Assembly: GCF_015706575.1 (NCBI RefSeq)
Contig: NW_024037062.1
Coordinates: 9,792,811-9,856,810 of the forward strand
Length of the DNA stretch: 64,000 bases
Reading direction: 5' to 3'
From: Patiria miniata
Taxonomy: Eukaryota > Echinodermata > Asteroidea > Valvatida > Asterinidae
Shown: piece after piece, positions 46,001 to 57,299 of the stretch
Position numbering within the stretch: position 1 is the stretch's first letter
Layout of the letters: every line of letters starts with the position of its first letter
Made by a program: the position numbers and the translations under genes
Notes under the pieces: model-generated
The model's input: only the letters and a program-made list of their open reading frames with translations
Told to the model about the DNA's origin: nothing
The model's database searches: none

Positions 46001-48927
46001 AATTGTGAAAACTCAGGGAATTTTGTGTTCATAAAGAGCTGGGAACCCTGCGCTAGTGTCGATAATTCGGTAGGGTTTCAGGTACTTATAGAATTGCAAC
46101 AGAAATTCAAAATGAAAGGAAGATGACCGACGAACCTCTCTAAGAGTGACATTCTTCTTATCACCCTTGAACTGCAGTAGGCGTGGTTCGTACTGCTTGG
46201 GCCCAACGTGGCGGAATCCAGTGGCACAACCGCCCTCCATCTTACTGTCCGGATTACACAGAAGAAAATAATAAGTAGTACATAAATGAATCTCTCTTTC
46301 ACCGATAGTCCTTCATTTTGTCGCGGTGTGTCTGCAAAATTTGACCAAGTTGTTCTCTGCCACCGAACAGATCCTCGCATCGAATTTATAACAAAGATGC
46401 CACGAAAAGACAAGGATGTATACGTAAAGTTTAAAATAGCAGGATTAAACCTGTCATCCTGACAAGTTTGCCAGATTGACGAGACAACATAATCCAAGTT
46501 CAAGATAGCAATATTAACTCGGACCGGTATCTAGGCACGGAGGTGTCGCATTGGTCGACATTGCTGTAGCAAGCTACCGCAGGTTTTTTTTTATCAGCGA
46601 TCCTTCTAAGCCTAATCAAAGCATTTAGTTCAGTAAATCAGTGCTTGATTTGTCAAGAGTTGATAGCATTTTTTTTCCTCAAGAAAAACTCACCAAGGAG
46701 CGAATTTCTGCAGTTTTGAGACAGCACACAACCGTGAGTATTTATTTTTGTAACTTATTTTATAATAACTTGAATTATTCAATCAATTGTGCATGGAGAC
46801 TAAATAATGGATTTGTACAAAGACTTGATTTAAGGATTATTGATATTAATGTTGCAGAAAAGTTATCAATGTATTTTTGAAGACATGAAGAATATCATGA
46901 TGTAACTCTGTTGAGATACATGTACTTCATTTGAGACTTTGAATTTAACTTCGTAGATTACACCAGTGAGCAAATAAGAAAAGGTGTCTTACGTGATAGA
47001 GGGGAAGTAAGTCTTGAACAAGTCCGACTCGTAGTCCATCACTTCGCGATGCTGCACTGGTTTGTCGTCCAGGAGATGGTCCAACTCTACGGTCTTGTAT
47101 GCTGCTGTGCCATACTCGTCCTGGCAAAGAAATCAAAGGACTTCAACTTGTCTAAATTATGCAAAATATCAAACTGTGCCGTCTTGTATGCTGCTGTGCC
47201 GTACTCGTCCAATCGAAGGACTTAAAACGCATCTAATTTTTGAGAAAAAAATTATTGAACAACGTTCATGAAGGCTGCTCGGTCATGTAAAATCGCATAC
47301 ATTTTGTGTCCAAAAATTGAGACAGCCATGTCGTAAAATCTATACGACTGGAAATACAGTCTATTTCTGGGACACACATCAGAAATCTCCTATTGGAAAC
47401 AAAATGGCTGCTGTCTAATTTAAAGGTCGATGTTTAAATAAAATAAATAATCGACAGCCGCGGACGTACGTCATCGCATGCAGAATCCATTTTGTGTCCA
47501 GGAAATGAGACAATGCTTGTCCTAACAATCTCTGTGTCTTACCTGTGTGGAGTACTGCCCGATCCAGAAATGAACATCGTACAGCAACTCCTCAGATTTC
47601 GAATCAGGCTTTTTCTGTAACATGATAAATGAAAGATACATAGAGCAATCCGGGCACGATGTACATTCTATCACGAAGGCCCCCTTCAATGGCTAAAAGT
47701 CAACAAAAGACTAGTACCGCATTTCATCAAAATTTCACAAAACAAGCTCAAGTCCTACGCAGAGTCCAAACTATCAGGTTACAAATCCTCAACTACATGG
47801 GCAACAAACCCTCTAATAGCAGAGAATTTGAGGTCATGCAAATCCCGCGCATGAATAATTTCGGTCGATTTACTGGCTTGCAATCTTTATAGGGTCGTAT
47901 GAAAAGCTAAGATACTCACGTAGGTATTGAGGATAATGTAAGAATCACCGTTGTAGAAATTGCCATAATCATCCTTAGGCCAGTGTTCAACTTTAAACTT
48001 GTTGATGCGCCAAACCTGTGATAAGGAAAAACAAGCGCAAGTGCACAATAAGCTTTGGCGAAAAATGCGACGACGATGGCACATATGGTACACCATACTT
48101 TTGAAGAACATGTGACGCCATCTTTAAGACTAGATGTGGAACATAAACTTAGAGAAACGAAATATCAATGAAAAATGCAAAGCGCGATTTTCTAAGAGGA
48201 AATAAAAGACCATTAATAAAACAAAAAATTAATTAAAAAAAAACAATTAATATTCGATGTTAAATTCGAACATTCAAATTAAAATAAAAACAACACTCCA
48301 ATTAGAGGTAAAGAAAGTTAAAAGAAAAACAAAGAAAAACAATTTTGCACTTTAACGGTGAAACTGATAGTTGCCATCGCACATATATTTCAAATGTATT
48401 GCCGAAAACTGAAAAATGCAAAGAGAATTGTTTGTGTTCAAAATATATAGAATTATGCAACATATGTTTTGAATTCGGCAAACGTCATAAAAAAAATGAT
48501 AAATATTGCACTCTCTTGTAAAAATGTAACCAAAATATATTTTACTTTATTGCAAAAGTAACTTTGAAATACCCATTTCTTTTATGCAAAAGTGAGTGTT
48601 TGTACTGTTTAATAACATGGAGTTGTTTACAAAGACTAACTCACAACAAAAACTCTAGATTCGTACAATAATCTACAGTAAAGTGAAGATTCATGAAAAC
48701 AAATACCTACACTTTTACAGTAACGTGACTGATACTTGTTTAACCTTTACGATTCACTCACATACCTGCAGACCTGGTTTTTGTCCAGCGCCCCTCCAGG
48801 CGATTTCTGTCTTTGCCGATTCCTTCTTGATCGATTTCTCGGTATCGGAACCGAATAGTGCCAAGTTAGAATCCTTCCAGTCGTACTTCTTGGCCTTGAC
48901 CAGGCCACGAGTCGGCGGGAAGGCCAT
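43092..48927 (-). CDS. Three-domain gelsolin-family actin-modulating protein (fragmin/severin type), 10 coding exons
   Basis: Coding exons (minus): 48927-48766, 48015-47920, 47614-47543, 47120-46993, 46244-46136, 45525-45415, 44946-44774, 44417-44342, 43989-43894, 43184-43092; 371 aa, all phases close. The N-terminus has SNLALFGSD and [15 protein letters not shown], typical of fragmin-like proteins. G1 (about 40-150) contains [13 protein letters not shown] and [19 protein letters not shown]. The linker GGCATGF (157-163) leads to G2 (about 165-265; [22 protein letters not shown]). G3 (about 283-371; [19 protein letters not shown]) ends the protein, so there is no G4-G6 and no villin headpiece. 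Length and order fit fragmin, severin and earthworm actin modulator. Family role: calcium-dependent severing, nucleation and barbed-end capping of actin in the cytoplasm. No signal peptide is seen. The intron after exon 3 holds a partial duplicate of the exon 4 end. Confidence 0.93.
44030..44110 (+). repeat. Fragment of the 26,620 repeat (gelsolin-like intron)
   Basis: TTGGATTGGGTTTTTGGTCC and ATTCTTCTGGGGTTTTCCTC match 26,775-26,870. It lies between gelsolin-like coding exons 8 and 9. Confidence 0.6.
47167..47240 (-). pseudogene. Partial duplicate of the gelsolin-like exon 4 start
   Basis: CCGTCTTGTATGCTGCTGTG and TACTCGTCC repeat the plus-strand text at 47,088-47,120, which is the 5' end of exon 4, followed by related intron text (GAAGGACTT). 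The duplicate lacks the CTGGCAAAG acceptor region, so it cannot be spliced in. Confidence 0.7.
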
Positions 48928-49070
48928 CTTGATAACTGGTTATTGCTTGAAAGAAATCACAATATTAATCAAATATCATTTTGCACCAACGCGTTATATT
49001 CGGTATGGTAGCGCTTATAAAGGCATATAGGATCATTTGCATTTGTCCCAAAAGTTAAGATCGAATAGGT

Positions 49071-49469
49071 CAGGCACGCGTCTCCAGAGGGGGGACACCC
49101 CCAGCTCTGTCTCAATTTTTATGTCATAGAAATTCATGAAAGTACTGTGAAATCCCCCCCCCCCCCCCTTTGCTCTGATCGACACCATATGTCAATTATA
49201 CTGGTTATCTTATCCGCCTGTGTACAGAATTTTGTCAGAGCCAACTGGGTTACGGGGGTATTTCTACACGGTTCTGTGGGCCTAATAAAGTGTTGATGCA
49301 TGACCGTCAGATTTGACCAGCGCCCACGGCGAGGCCCCCCCCCCCCCCTCACCGCCACCATATATTGATTTTTCGGAGGCCAAGTGTCAGGAGAAAAACC
49401 TACATACATTTCAGTACTTTTTGCTGATTAACCCCCCCCCCCCTGCAAAAATTCCTGGATCCGCCCCTG
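49071..49469. mobile_element. hAT-like poly-C element, degenerate ends
   Basis: Right end CCTGGATCCGCCCCTG and interior poly-C tracts resemble the element at 16,122. The left end (CAGGCACGCGTCTCCAGAGG) is only partly matching and no 8-bp duplication is found. It lies in the first intron of the gelsolin-like gene. Confidence 0.5.
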
Positions 49470-50164
49470 CTGGTACCAAACACCCCTAAAATGATTAAAT
49501 CGCTCGTACGTACTTCGCAAATCAGGGAAAATTTCAAAATATGAATTGCTCAAAGATGATCCTATTAACTAATATAAACACAGCAAAATGGACAGCACTT
49601 TTATTTATTTGTTTTTATTTTGTGACAAACAATTACCTTTTTTAATGCGATGGTCCATTAATTTCATTCACATCAGTTCATTTTGCTTATTTTCAGTTGG
49701 AGTGTTCTTGAATTATTATTATGCACTTTTATAAATCTTTACGAAAATATCCCAAGGGCGTTTTTCTATGTCACACAATGCCCATATACGGTCGCATGCC
49801 GCACCAGGATACCACAATGTATCCAGCATATGGGACTCCCAACTCAGTCGGAAGTTGGCTCACATCGCTTTAACTCCACACAAGGCTGGAAAACACGTCT
49901 AGCACTGTGCGATGACAGGGCACTATGGAATGTCCACGAATATAACTGTAAGCGCATCTATAACGATAGTCCATTATGTTCATGAAGTAAGCCTTAAGAT
50001 AAAATAACCAGAAAATACGGTAAAAATACACAACACGAACTAAACTTGCGAACAAGCTCCCATTAAAATCATTTCCAAACTAGAAGTTGTCTTAAATTAC
50101 TCGGCATTCCATAGAAACTAGTATGGAGCGCCTCTTCTATTTTCTTTTCAATAAAGATGATATA

Positions 50165-51866
50165 AGGGGCCATTCAGAATTTTCAATGTTTTAAAATTTC
50201 GACTTTTTTTCCAAATTATTTTGACCCACCCACCCACCCCTAATTTCGATTAATAAAAAACTGAACATGTACATGTACATGCACTTGCATGTACATGTAC
50301 TTGAACACCATGTACATCTGTGTCTAGTTCAGTGACGGCGTGAAGTTGTCGGTCTTCCTCGTTTGCATTGATGACCTTCAGTTTTCTTGTGTTTTCCCAG
50401 CTGATATGCTGTTGGGAATGACAGGTTGCAGTTTTGGAAGCCACAAAGATGACCGTGGTTTTGTCGTTTTCTGTATGAGGTGGATGACATGTGACATACG
50501 AGGTTGTGCCTGTCACGTGAGGTAGCTGAGAAAAACATTCGCTCGAACCCCCCCCCCCCCCCCCCTTGTTGTTTCTTTAGTGTGTGTATTTAATGTGAGT
50601 GTAGACCTATGTATGTCAACTAGGCTGTTTGTTTTTATGGTTTGCATTTTTCTCTCTGAGGCTTTAAAAATAACATCTTCATGGATTCCCAGCACAACTC
50701 CTCACAATAAGCCCAGTGTTAACAATATTTCTCGTTGTGGGTCTGAAAATGAAAATTGTCGGTTTGTGTATTATGAATATGATCAAGTGAAATTATTTAT
50801 GCAGTATTTTTTCCATTTCCTTCAAAATTGCATATTGTAATGTACATTTTTATCAATTTGCTAGAATATGTGATACCTCACCAACAAGCATCTTTTAACG
50901 AAATTCAATCAGAATATTTATCAATTTTAAAAAAAAATTTTAGTTGTTGTGTTACTTGTTGGTGTCCCTGCCACACTGTACGATGGTGTAGCCGTGCGTT
51001 ATGCACTGGATTGTTTACTTTCGTTTTGACGGGGTTTTTACTGAATAGAGTCTGGTGACTGTACAATGTACATAGCAATTTCTTTGAATAAAAGTCGAAT
51101 CGTTCATTCATGTGCACTTGTTATGCAAAGCAGGGGCAGTGGTTCAAGGATATCTATGTCGACTTGCAGAAAGTGTGCAAGAACGCGACTTGAATGCTTT
51201 TATGTGTTCACAATACAACGACGCTGTTTAGTTATTTCACTGTGTGACACAGTGAGAAATTTTGGAATCATAATGGCGTCAGCGATACTTGCTGGAGAGC
51301 TCTTGTGTACGACTTTCTGCACTTTGGTACTGTTGTTTCCAGGACAATTGTGTGTACGGTAACCCGACGTACCCAGATTTTTAAAGACGAAATTGACGAC
51401 CTCAAACTTGTTAGTGCCATATTTGGCAACTATATGTGCGTTATTAGTTAAATTAAACAAATGAACAGGTTAATTAAACATAGTACCATTGAAGGTACCT
51501 AAAAGTAAACATAACAGCATAGAAGACCAACAGACGAACATGAAATATTACAAAATAAACATATTTGTCTGGATAATTTTTAGGGCGTTACCGGCAAGTT
51601 AACACAAACTTGGTGTCAAATAGATCATGGGAGTTCTACGCTGACAGTACATACAGGGGGCGAAGTTGGAAAAGAAACACGCATCGTGATATCGGAACGC
51701 TTGCGCGTAGTTCAGGCAAGTCAAAAGATCTATCTTTCTTTGTTTTTTTAAATCTTTTTTCCATGGAAAGTGAATTTCGATTTTCAATTATTTAGCTTGA
51801 CCCACCCACCCACAATTTGGAAAAAAGATCGAAATTTTAAAACATTGAAAATTCTGAATGGCCCCT
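50165..51866. mobile_element. DNA transposon with about 54-bp terminal inverted repeats
   Basis: The left end (50165-50218) begins AGGGGCCATTCAGAATTTTC and is repeated in inverse at the right end (to 51866) with few mismatches. Element size is 1,702 bp; it lies in the first intron of the gelsolin-like gene. No clear target duplication is seen. The GGGGCCATTC-type terminus is common in animal DNA transposons; I do not assign the superfamily firmly. Confidence 0.75.
50329..50475 (-). pseudogene. C2H2 zinc-finger-like coding remnant inside the TIR element
   Basis: The minus frame ending at a TGA at 50329 reads CGFQNC, then 12 residues, then HKKTEGH, then CKRGRP and a basic end. That is one C-x4-C-x12-H-x5-H finger followed by an AT-hook-like KRGRP. 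An acceptor (CATACAG) precedes it at about 50,477. It is probably the remnant of a transposon-encoded protein, or a captured exon; no transposase core was recognised nearby. Confidence 0.35.
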
Positions 51867-51869
51867 AAA

Positions 51870-53080
51870 GTCAAACGGAAGATGTTGGATTGGTCACGTA
51901 CGTTGCATCTCAAGCTCCCGTAAGATATTACAGGCGTGGGCCTCAAAGTCAGATGGACATAATCTGTTACTTCTATATTGAAATATGATTTATGGGGAAG
52001 ACAAATACACAAAATACAAAAACAGGGAAACAATTGATAATGATAACATCTGCTTTCTTTAATTTGGTGCAGATCGACAAGATCATGACCTGTGATCAAA
52101 ACATATCCGGTTCTGTCTTTCATATTCGTTTTGGACAACATAGGCTTTGAAAATATGCAATTTATTTCATATTTACTTTTGTACCATACTCGAACAGCAC
52201 GATTTGGAAAAGATCGAGAGCAATTTTTTTTCTGACACAATCATGTTTTTTTCAATGAAGAAGATATAAACTTATCTCGGATACTTAAGATAAAAACAAT
52301 TGACGGCAAGCAATCTCTCTTTTTTTTTCAAGGAGAGCTAAATTGTCCTTCCCCTTGCTATTTTCCAGTTTCATCCCGAAAAAATATTCCTTTCCTAAGT
52401 TTTTATTTTTCTAGCAATACAGAAGTTATTCACTTTCGAATCAACCCACAATCAATGGACGGAACCAGTCAGCTCAGAAGGCGCTTGTGAGTCCAAGACA
52501 AACCTTTATTCAGACTGTTGCTGAAGCCCTAAACGGCTATAAATAAAGGAGAAGTGTTTTTGTTGGAATCAAACATACAAGAGAAAAAGATCGAATTCAT
52601 CGAAAAGCGCGAGGGATGCAACTTTAAAATATTTTACGCAAAAAGGAAAAGTGAACGATAATTGATCACTCTTTAGATAAAAAAAATCAGCTGGAATTCC
52701 CTGACGAAAATTATTTCAAAAACCCACCCCAAAAAAGTCAGTTATACAACCCACTGTTGAGCTAGCTACTGAACACCGACTGACAGCAAAAAGCCAGACG
52801 TACCGGGCTGAAGGTTATAGGTTAACCAAAAAAGGTTCAAGTTTCGTAAAGAATTGAAAAAGTTTCCCGAGGCTATTTCGTAGCTTGATCAGTGCAACTA
52901 TGCAATGCCAAGTAGATATGAAATAATCGCCCATAAAAAATTATACACTGCATAATTATAATGCTAAAGTTTACGGAAAGGCGGCAGTTTGTTAATTATA
53001 CATTTATGAAGAAATGAAATATTAATAGATTAATCCATTGTCGTGATCAGTGGAGAAATTGTAATATAAGCTGAAATTTT
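51870..53080. other. First intron of the gelsolin-like gene, unassigned part
   Basis: AT-rich sequence after the TIR element, with no supported exon. A 150-codon minus open frame at 51,788-52,240 overlaps the transposon end and has no recognisable family. Confidence 0.5.
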
Positions 53081-53085
53081 CTTAC

Positions 53086-53160
53086 CTTTCAAACAAAGAT
53101 TGTAGCTCCGGTCTCGATTCGCAAGGATCACCGACTCGTGTAGCAGGCAACGACTACCGC
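53086..53160 (-). other. Proposed 5'UTR exon of the gelsolin-like gene
   Basis: On the minus strand a good donor GAAAG|GTAAGA lies at 53086, and an acceptor (TTTCTTTCAAG) ends at 48946, 18 nt upstream of the start codon. The implied intron of about 4.1 kb holds a hAT-like element and a 1.7-kb inverted-repeat element. The 5' end of this exon is not defined; 53,160 is a guess. Confidence 0.4.
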
Positions 53161-53169
53161 AGTGAGACA

Positions 53170-54235
53170 AGCAGGACTTCGCTCGACCAGCACAGACCAA
53201 AAACCAACGCCCATACAGCTGTCATATGATTTGATCATCGCCTACGGGGCCGTATTATGGAAATACCATAACTTTCAAGATGAACCCTTGGCGACCAAGT
53301 ATGCGGGACCCGATGCCGTGGTATGGAGCGCGGATCGGGTATTAAAGTCACGGGTGTCTTGGAATGTGGTCTGAGTGGGCCGGTCGCGGCAAAGTGAGGA
53401 TTGAAAATAATGCACTGTTGACCGATTTGAGGTAGCCTGTGATTATAATCGCATGCATATTTTTTTTGCACACAATGTCTATCATTTCATTTGACTGATT
53501 TTTTTTCAGGAAGGAGGGATGATTCTTACTTCACGATCGAAGTTGCTTAAAGGGTCATCCTGCCGCGGATTTTTTTTTCCAAAAGAATTAGTTTAACCCT
53601 CTTTCATAAACCAAAAGTAAGTGATTTAAAGAATATTTCACAGTATAATTAGACACAAAATTGTCATTTTCCTATTTGTGTGTTGTTTTCTTATACATTC
53701 ATGTTTCTTTCACATTAATATTGGGTTTTCTAAATGCCCATTAACGGTCGTTGCTAGTCTACAAATGGAATATTTAAAAAGATGAAAAAAAAATAAGCAA
53801 ACAAAATCGTTTCCCAGAAATCAACGAAAACCTAGATATCATCTGTCCTTGCGTCTCTCTGATACTGAGTCTAGCGCCCCCTACATTCCAAGCATTACTA
53901 ACATTCAGACGCTGAACGCATCGTGGATTGATTGTCCAATGACTTGTCTCAGCCTCCTATAGACTGGTTCCCGCTCCCAGCAGTCAGAATAGATGACGGA
54001 GGAAATAGGAACCAGTCTATCACCCTCCACACAGGCAGGATCATTAATGTACATGTACATCAACCACAGACTGAGATATATCAACGTAGACGGCATCCGA
54101 ACACCGTGACATTGGCATATTCCAAAGAAATTATTATTGTTTTCTACAAATTGTGAACCCAAATGAAGCTCCCTAAACACATTTGTGTTATACAATAAGG
54201 CCAAGTTAAAAAAAAAGGGTCTCATCCGTGCTTTT
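53170..54235. other. Upstream flank of the gelsolin-like gene
   Basis: Likely promoter region. CCATAATACGG near 53,251 is one base longer than a CArG box (bound by SRF in actin-related genes), so it is not called. The pair GACTGGTTCC / GGAACCAGTC near 53,965-54,015 forms a small inverted repeat. No gene seen. Confidence 0.4.
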
Positions 54236-54239
54236 TTTT

Positions 54240-54612
54240 TTTAAAGGAAGGAGGCGGCCCTTTTTACCCTATCAAGATCATGGCGAAATCTCCAAGAAAT
54301 TTACCACAAAGTTTCGTCGAAATTTAAAAAGCAAATCGAATTGGAATCCTTCATGCATCTTTCCAGCAAGTTTGAAGCGATTTGATTTTTTGGCCAAAAA
54401 TGAAAAAAAATACCAGAGGTAAGCCTTACTTTTTAAATGAAATTTGGCCAAACATTGACCTTTCTCCAAACAATGCAGAAATTTGTTTAAAGGTAAGAGA
54501 AGCATCAATCAACATTCAAACACCCAATATTTTGAAGATTTTGGCAAAAAAAGTCATCGCGTTTTGGAGAAAAATATTAAGGCACAAAATATTTATGGAA
54601 GACATAATGCTA
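54240..54612 (+). repeat. Isolated, diverged monomer of the 321-bp satellite
   Basis: TTGATTTTTTGGCCAAAAAT, GGTAAGCCTTACTTTTT, TTTGGCCAAACATTGACCTT, AACAATGCAGAAATTTG and CAATATTTTGAAGATTTTGG follow the order of a satellite unit at lower identity. It stands alone, about 2.7 kb before the arrays. Confidence 0.75.
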
Positions 54613-54769
54613 TTTTCAATTTTAAATTAAAATGATTAGGAAGCATGAGTAAAAGAAACGACGGACTTAATCTGTATAAAAAAAGTGTGAAATGTATTTG
54701 TTTTAATAAGCAAGTTTTTGGTGCAAAATAATCCCACTTTTTTAGGCGGCCTTTAATAAATTTGGTTAA

Positions 54770-54967
54770 CAGATGGGGCGCCCCCATGGAATGACACTCG
54801 AAACAACGCGACCACCGCGGTGGTCCGACGTTGGCTAGTGGATTGGGCACTCCCACAGTTTTCACCCATAATATATTTATAATTATTATAACAATAACAC
54901 GGTCAATCGGATACAAACATCTGACGGACCTGGACCATCCCCCGCAAATTCCTGGATGCGCCCCTGA
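54770..54967. mobile_element. Fragment of a hAT-like element
   Basis: The right end CCTGGATGCGCCCCTG belongs to the terminus type seen at 49,469. The left end near 54,770 (GGGGCGCCCCC) is a guess. Confidence 0.3.
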
Positions 54968-55235
54968 ACGCACCTGATTCCTTTAAAAAAAATTAGTCTA
55001 ATGGTGTTCCGATTGTTGCGTAACGATGAGTATGTTTTAGCACATGTATAAGCCTACGATTAGCGAGGTAGCCGTACGTAATTTTCCAAACAATGACAAC
55101 AGTTTGCTCACTATTATTGCCCGAAATGTCAGGTGACTTATTTTCGTCCATGGAGCCAAAACAGATGCACACAGCAATGTTCCACGTTTCTCCGCCTATT
55201 ATTAAGACATTTTGTTTTTGAGGAGAATTCTAAGG

Positions 55236-55312
55236 AAGCCTGATGGCCGAGTGGTTAGATTCGTCGTCCACGAATCGCGGAGCACGGGTTCGAATCCCGT
55301 CGGTGTCTTTTT
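55236..55312 (+). repeat. tRNA-like sequence (SINE head or pseudo-tRNA)
   Basis: TGGCCGAGTGGTTAGAT (A box), stem ATTCG/CGAAT around a 7-nt loop, and a T arm ACGGGTTCGAATCCCGT. The acceptor stem does not pair and the base before the presumed anticodon is C, not U, so a working tRNA is unlikely. Confidence 0.5.
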
Positions 55313-55370
55313 GTTTTTCAAACAACGCATTCAGTGAGTATAAGTGTTTAATTTCCCATCGTAAATCACC

Positions 55371-55680
55371 AACGGTACCTTAGCTTAATCGGTAAGCACT
55401 GCGGCTGGTACTGTCCGTGAGTTCCAGGTTGGCGCCTTCGTACAGGTTCAGGGCATGTGGTCCACTCGGAGGATCAGGGCTTAGGGTGCCGCCCTGTTCC
55501 TCCCTTAGCTCTATGCTTTTACATGGTGCCTGGCCCTCCGGGGTTATATGGATGGACAGGGAAGGAAGTGTGTATTGGCCGGGACACCCGAGAGCCCAGA
55601 AGAGAACTAAGGGAACGGCTGGGGCATTGTTATGGCTCAGACCGATCCCTGAAAGCTTGGCTAGCACATAACTTTTTGAT
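55371..55680 (+). repeat. Possible SINE-like repeat
   Basis: Starts with TTAGCTTAATCGGTAAGCAC, resembling a tRNA A box, and continues through a GC-rich 300-bp body ending near a T-rich stretch. No B box is clear. Overlapping open frames here are taken as chance. Confidence 0.35.
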
Positions 55681-56472
55681 TTTTTTATCCTCTATTTTTA
55701 TTAAACTTTGGTTTAGTTTGATATGTACATCTGCTCGGCAGGTCTAAACGGTGATATTAAAAACGAGAGAAATAATATATAATATATATAATAAATCAAT
55801 GAATTTTTGATAATTGACTATAATCAAAATTAAGTTCATTCATGATCAATATGACTACCATTATTAATGGCGTACTTTGCAATCGACGTAAGAAACGCCA
55901 TATACAAAATTATACGGGAACAAATAAAGATGTGATGTATATTATGGCTCGCACCATGCTTTCAATGGGGGCGCTTTTCAAATCCGACGATTATAAATAC
56001 CAAAGATCCTATAGCGCTGTAGGATACTTTATAAAACTTTTATAAGAATACCGGGCAAGGACGATGGAAGGACGTCAACAACCATCGAAAAAATGCAGAG
56101 TAACTTGCCATTTTCAGGCCTAAAAGTTACGCATTTTACCTGAAGTAATTGAGTAGGAACTACTGGCCACACTGGAGTACTTGTGGAACCATTTCAATTC
56201 AAGTATAGATAAAAATGGTGAGGAAAAATGAAGCTAAAATTCGCTGCAATTAGCACTGCATGTAAAAAAGTAACTGTACAAAAGGTAACAGCGCCCCCTT
56301 GCGACGCTTATGTGTCGAAGGGAAAATTTGCGTTCCTGAAAAGTGAAATTGACACTTAACAATATGGTAACAAATGTCAATTTCAAGAACAGCAAGAAAT
56401 TGTCGGAAAGATTCCCATATCTGTCCATCACTTGGGCTCACCCTGTGCACAAACCCTATAAGACTGGAGATA

Positions 56473-57290
56473 ATGTTGTTTTTGCCCCTTTTTGATAAAA
56501 ATGCAAGGATAACCCCTTACCGTTTTAAATTTTGGATAAAAATTTGTTTTTGCCCCTGTTGAAAAAAATGCAAGGCTAACCACTTACCGTTTTAAATTTT
56601 CGATAAAAAAAATTATTTTTGCCTCTTTTTGATGAAAATGCAACTCTAAACCCTTACCGTTTTAAATTTTGGATAAAATTTTGTTTTTGCCCCTTTCTGA
56701 TAAAAATGCAAAGCTAGCTCCTTACCATTTTCAATTTGGGATAAAAATTTGTTTTTGCCTCTTTATGAAAAAAATGCAAGGCTAACCCCTTACCGTTTTA
56801 ACTTTTAGATAAAATTTAGTTTTTGCCCCTTTTTGATAAACATTCAAAGCTAACCCCTTACCGTTTTCAATTTTAGAAAGCAAATGTGTTTCTTGCCCTT
56901 TTTGATAAAAATGCAAGGCTAACCCCTTACTGTTTCATATTTTGGATACAATTTTGTTTGTGCCCCTTTTTGATAAAAATTCAAGGCTAACCCCTTAGCG
57001 TTTTAAATTTTGGATCAAATTTCGTTTTTGCACTTTTTTGATAAAAATTCAAGGCTAACCCCTAACCATTAAACATTTTGGATAAAAATTTCTTTTTGCC
57101 CCTTTTTGATAAAAACGCAAGGCTAACCCCTAACCGTTTTCAATTTAAAAAAACCCCTGTTTTTGCCCCAATTTGATAAAAATGTAAGGCTAACCCCTTA
57201 CCGTTTTGAACTTTTGATAAAAACTTGGTTCGGTCCCTTGTTGATAAAAATACAATTACCATTATTAATTTTCCATCAAAATGTGTTTTT
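56473..57290 (+). repeat. 68-bp tandem array, left block
   Basis: About 12 imperfect units of roughly 68 bp, typified by TTTTTGCCCCTTTTTGATAA, AATGCAAGGCTAACCCCTTA and CCGTTTTAAATTTTGGATAA. Units vary by several substitutions each. Open frames here are repeat artefacts. Confidence 0.92.
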
Positions 57291-57299
57291 TGCCTCTTT

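Noticed and set aside
53235..53275. CArG (SRF) box for the gelsolin-like gene
   Set aside because: CCATAATACGG is one base too long for the consensus CC(A/T)6GG and has no supporting partner site.
55236..55312. Functional tRNA gene
   Set aside because: Acceptor stem does not pair and the base before the presumed anticodon is not U; kept only as a tRNA-like repeat.
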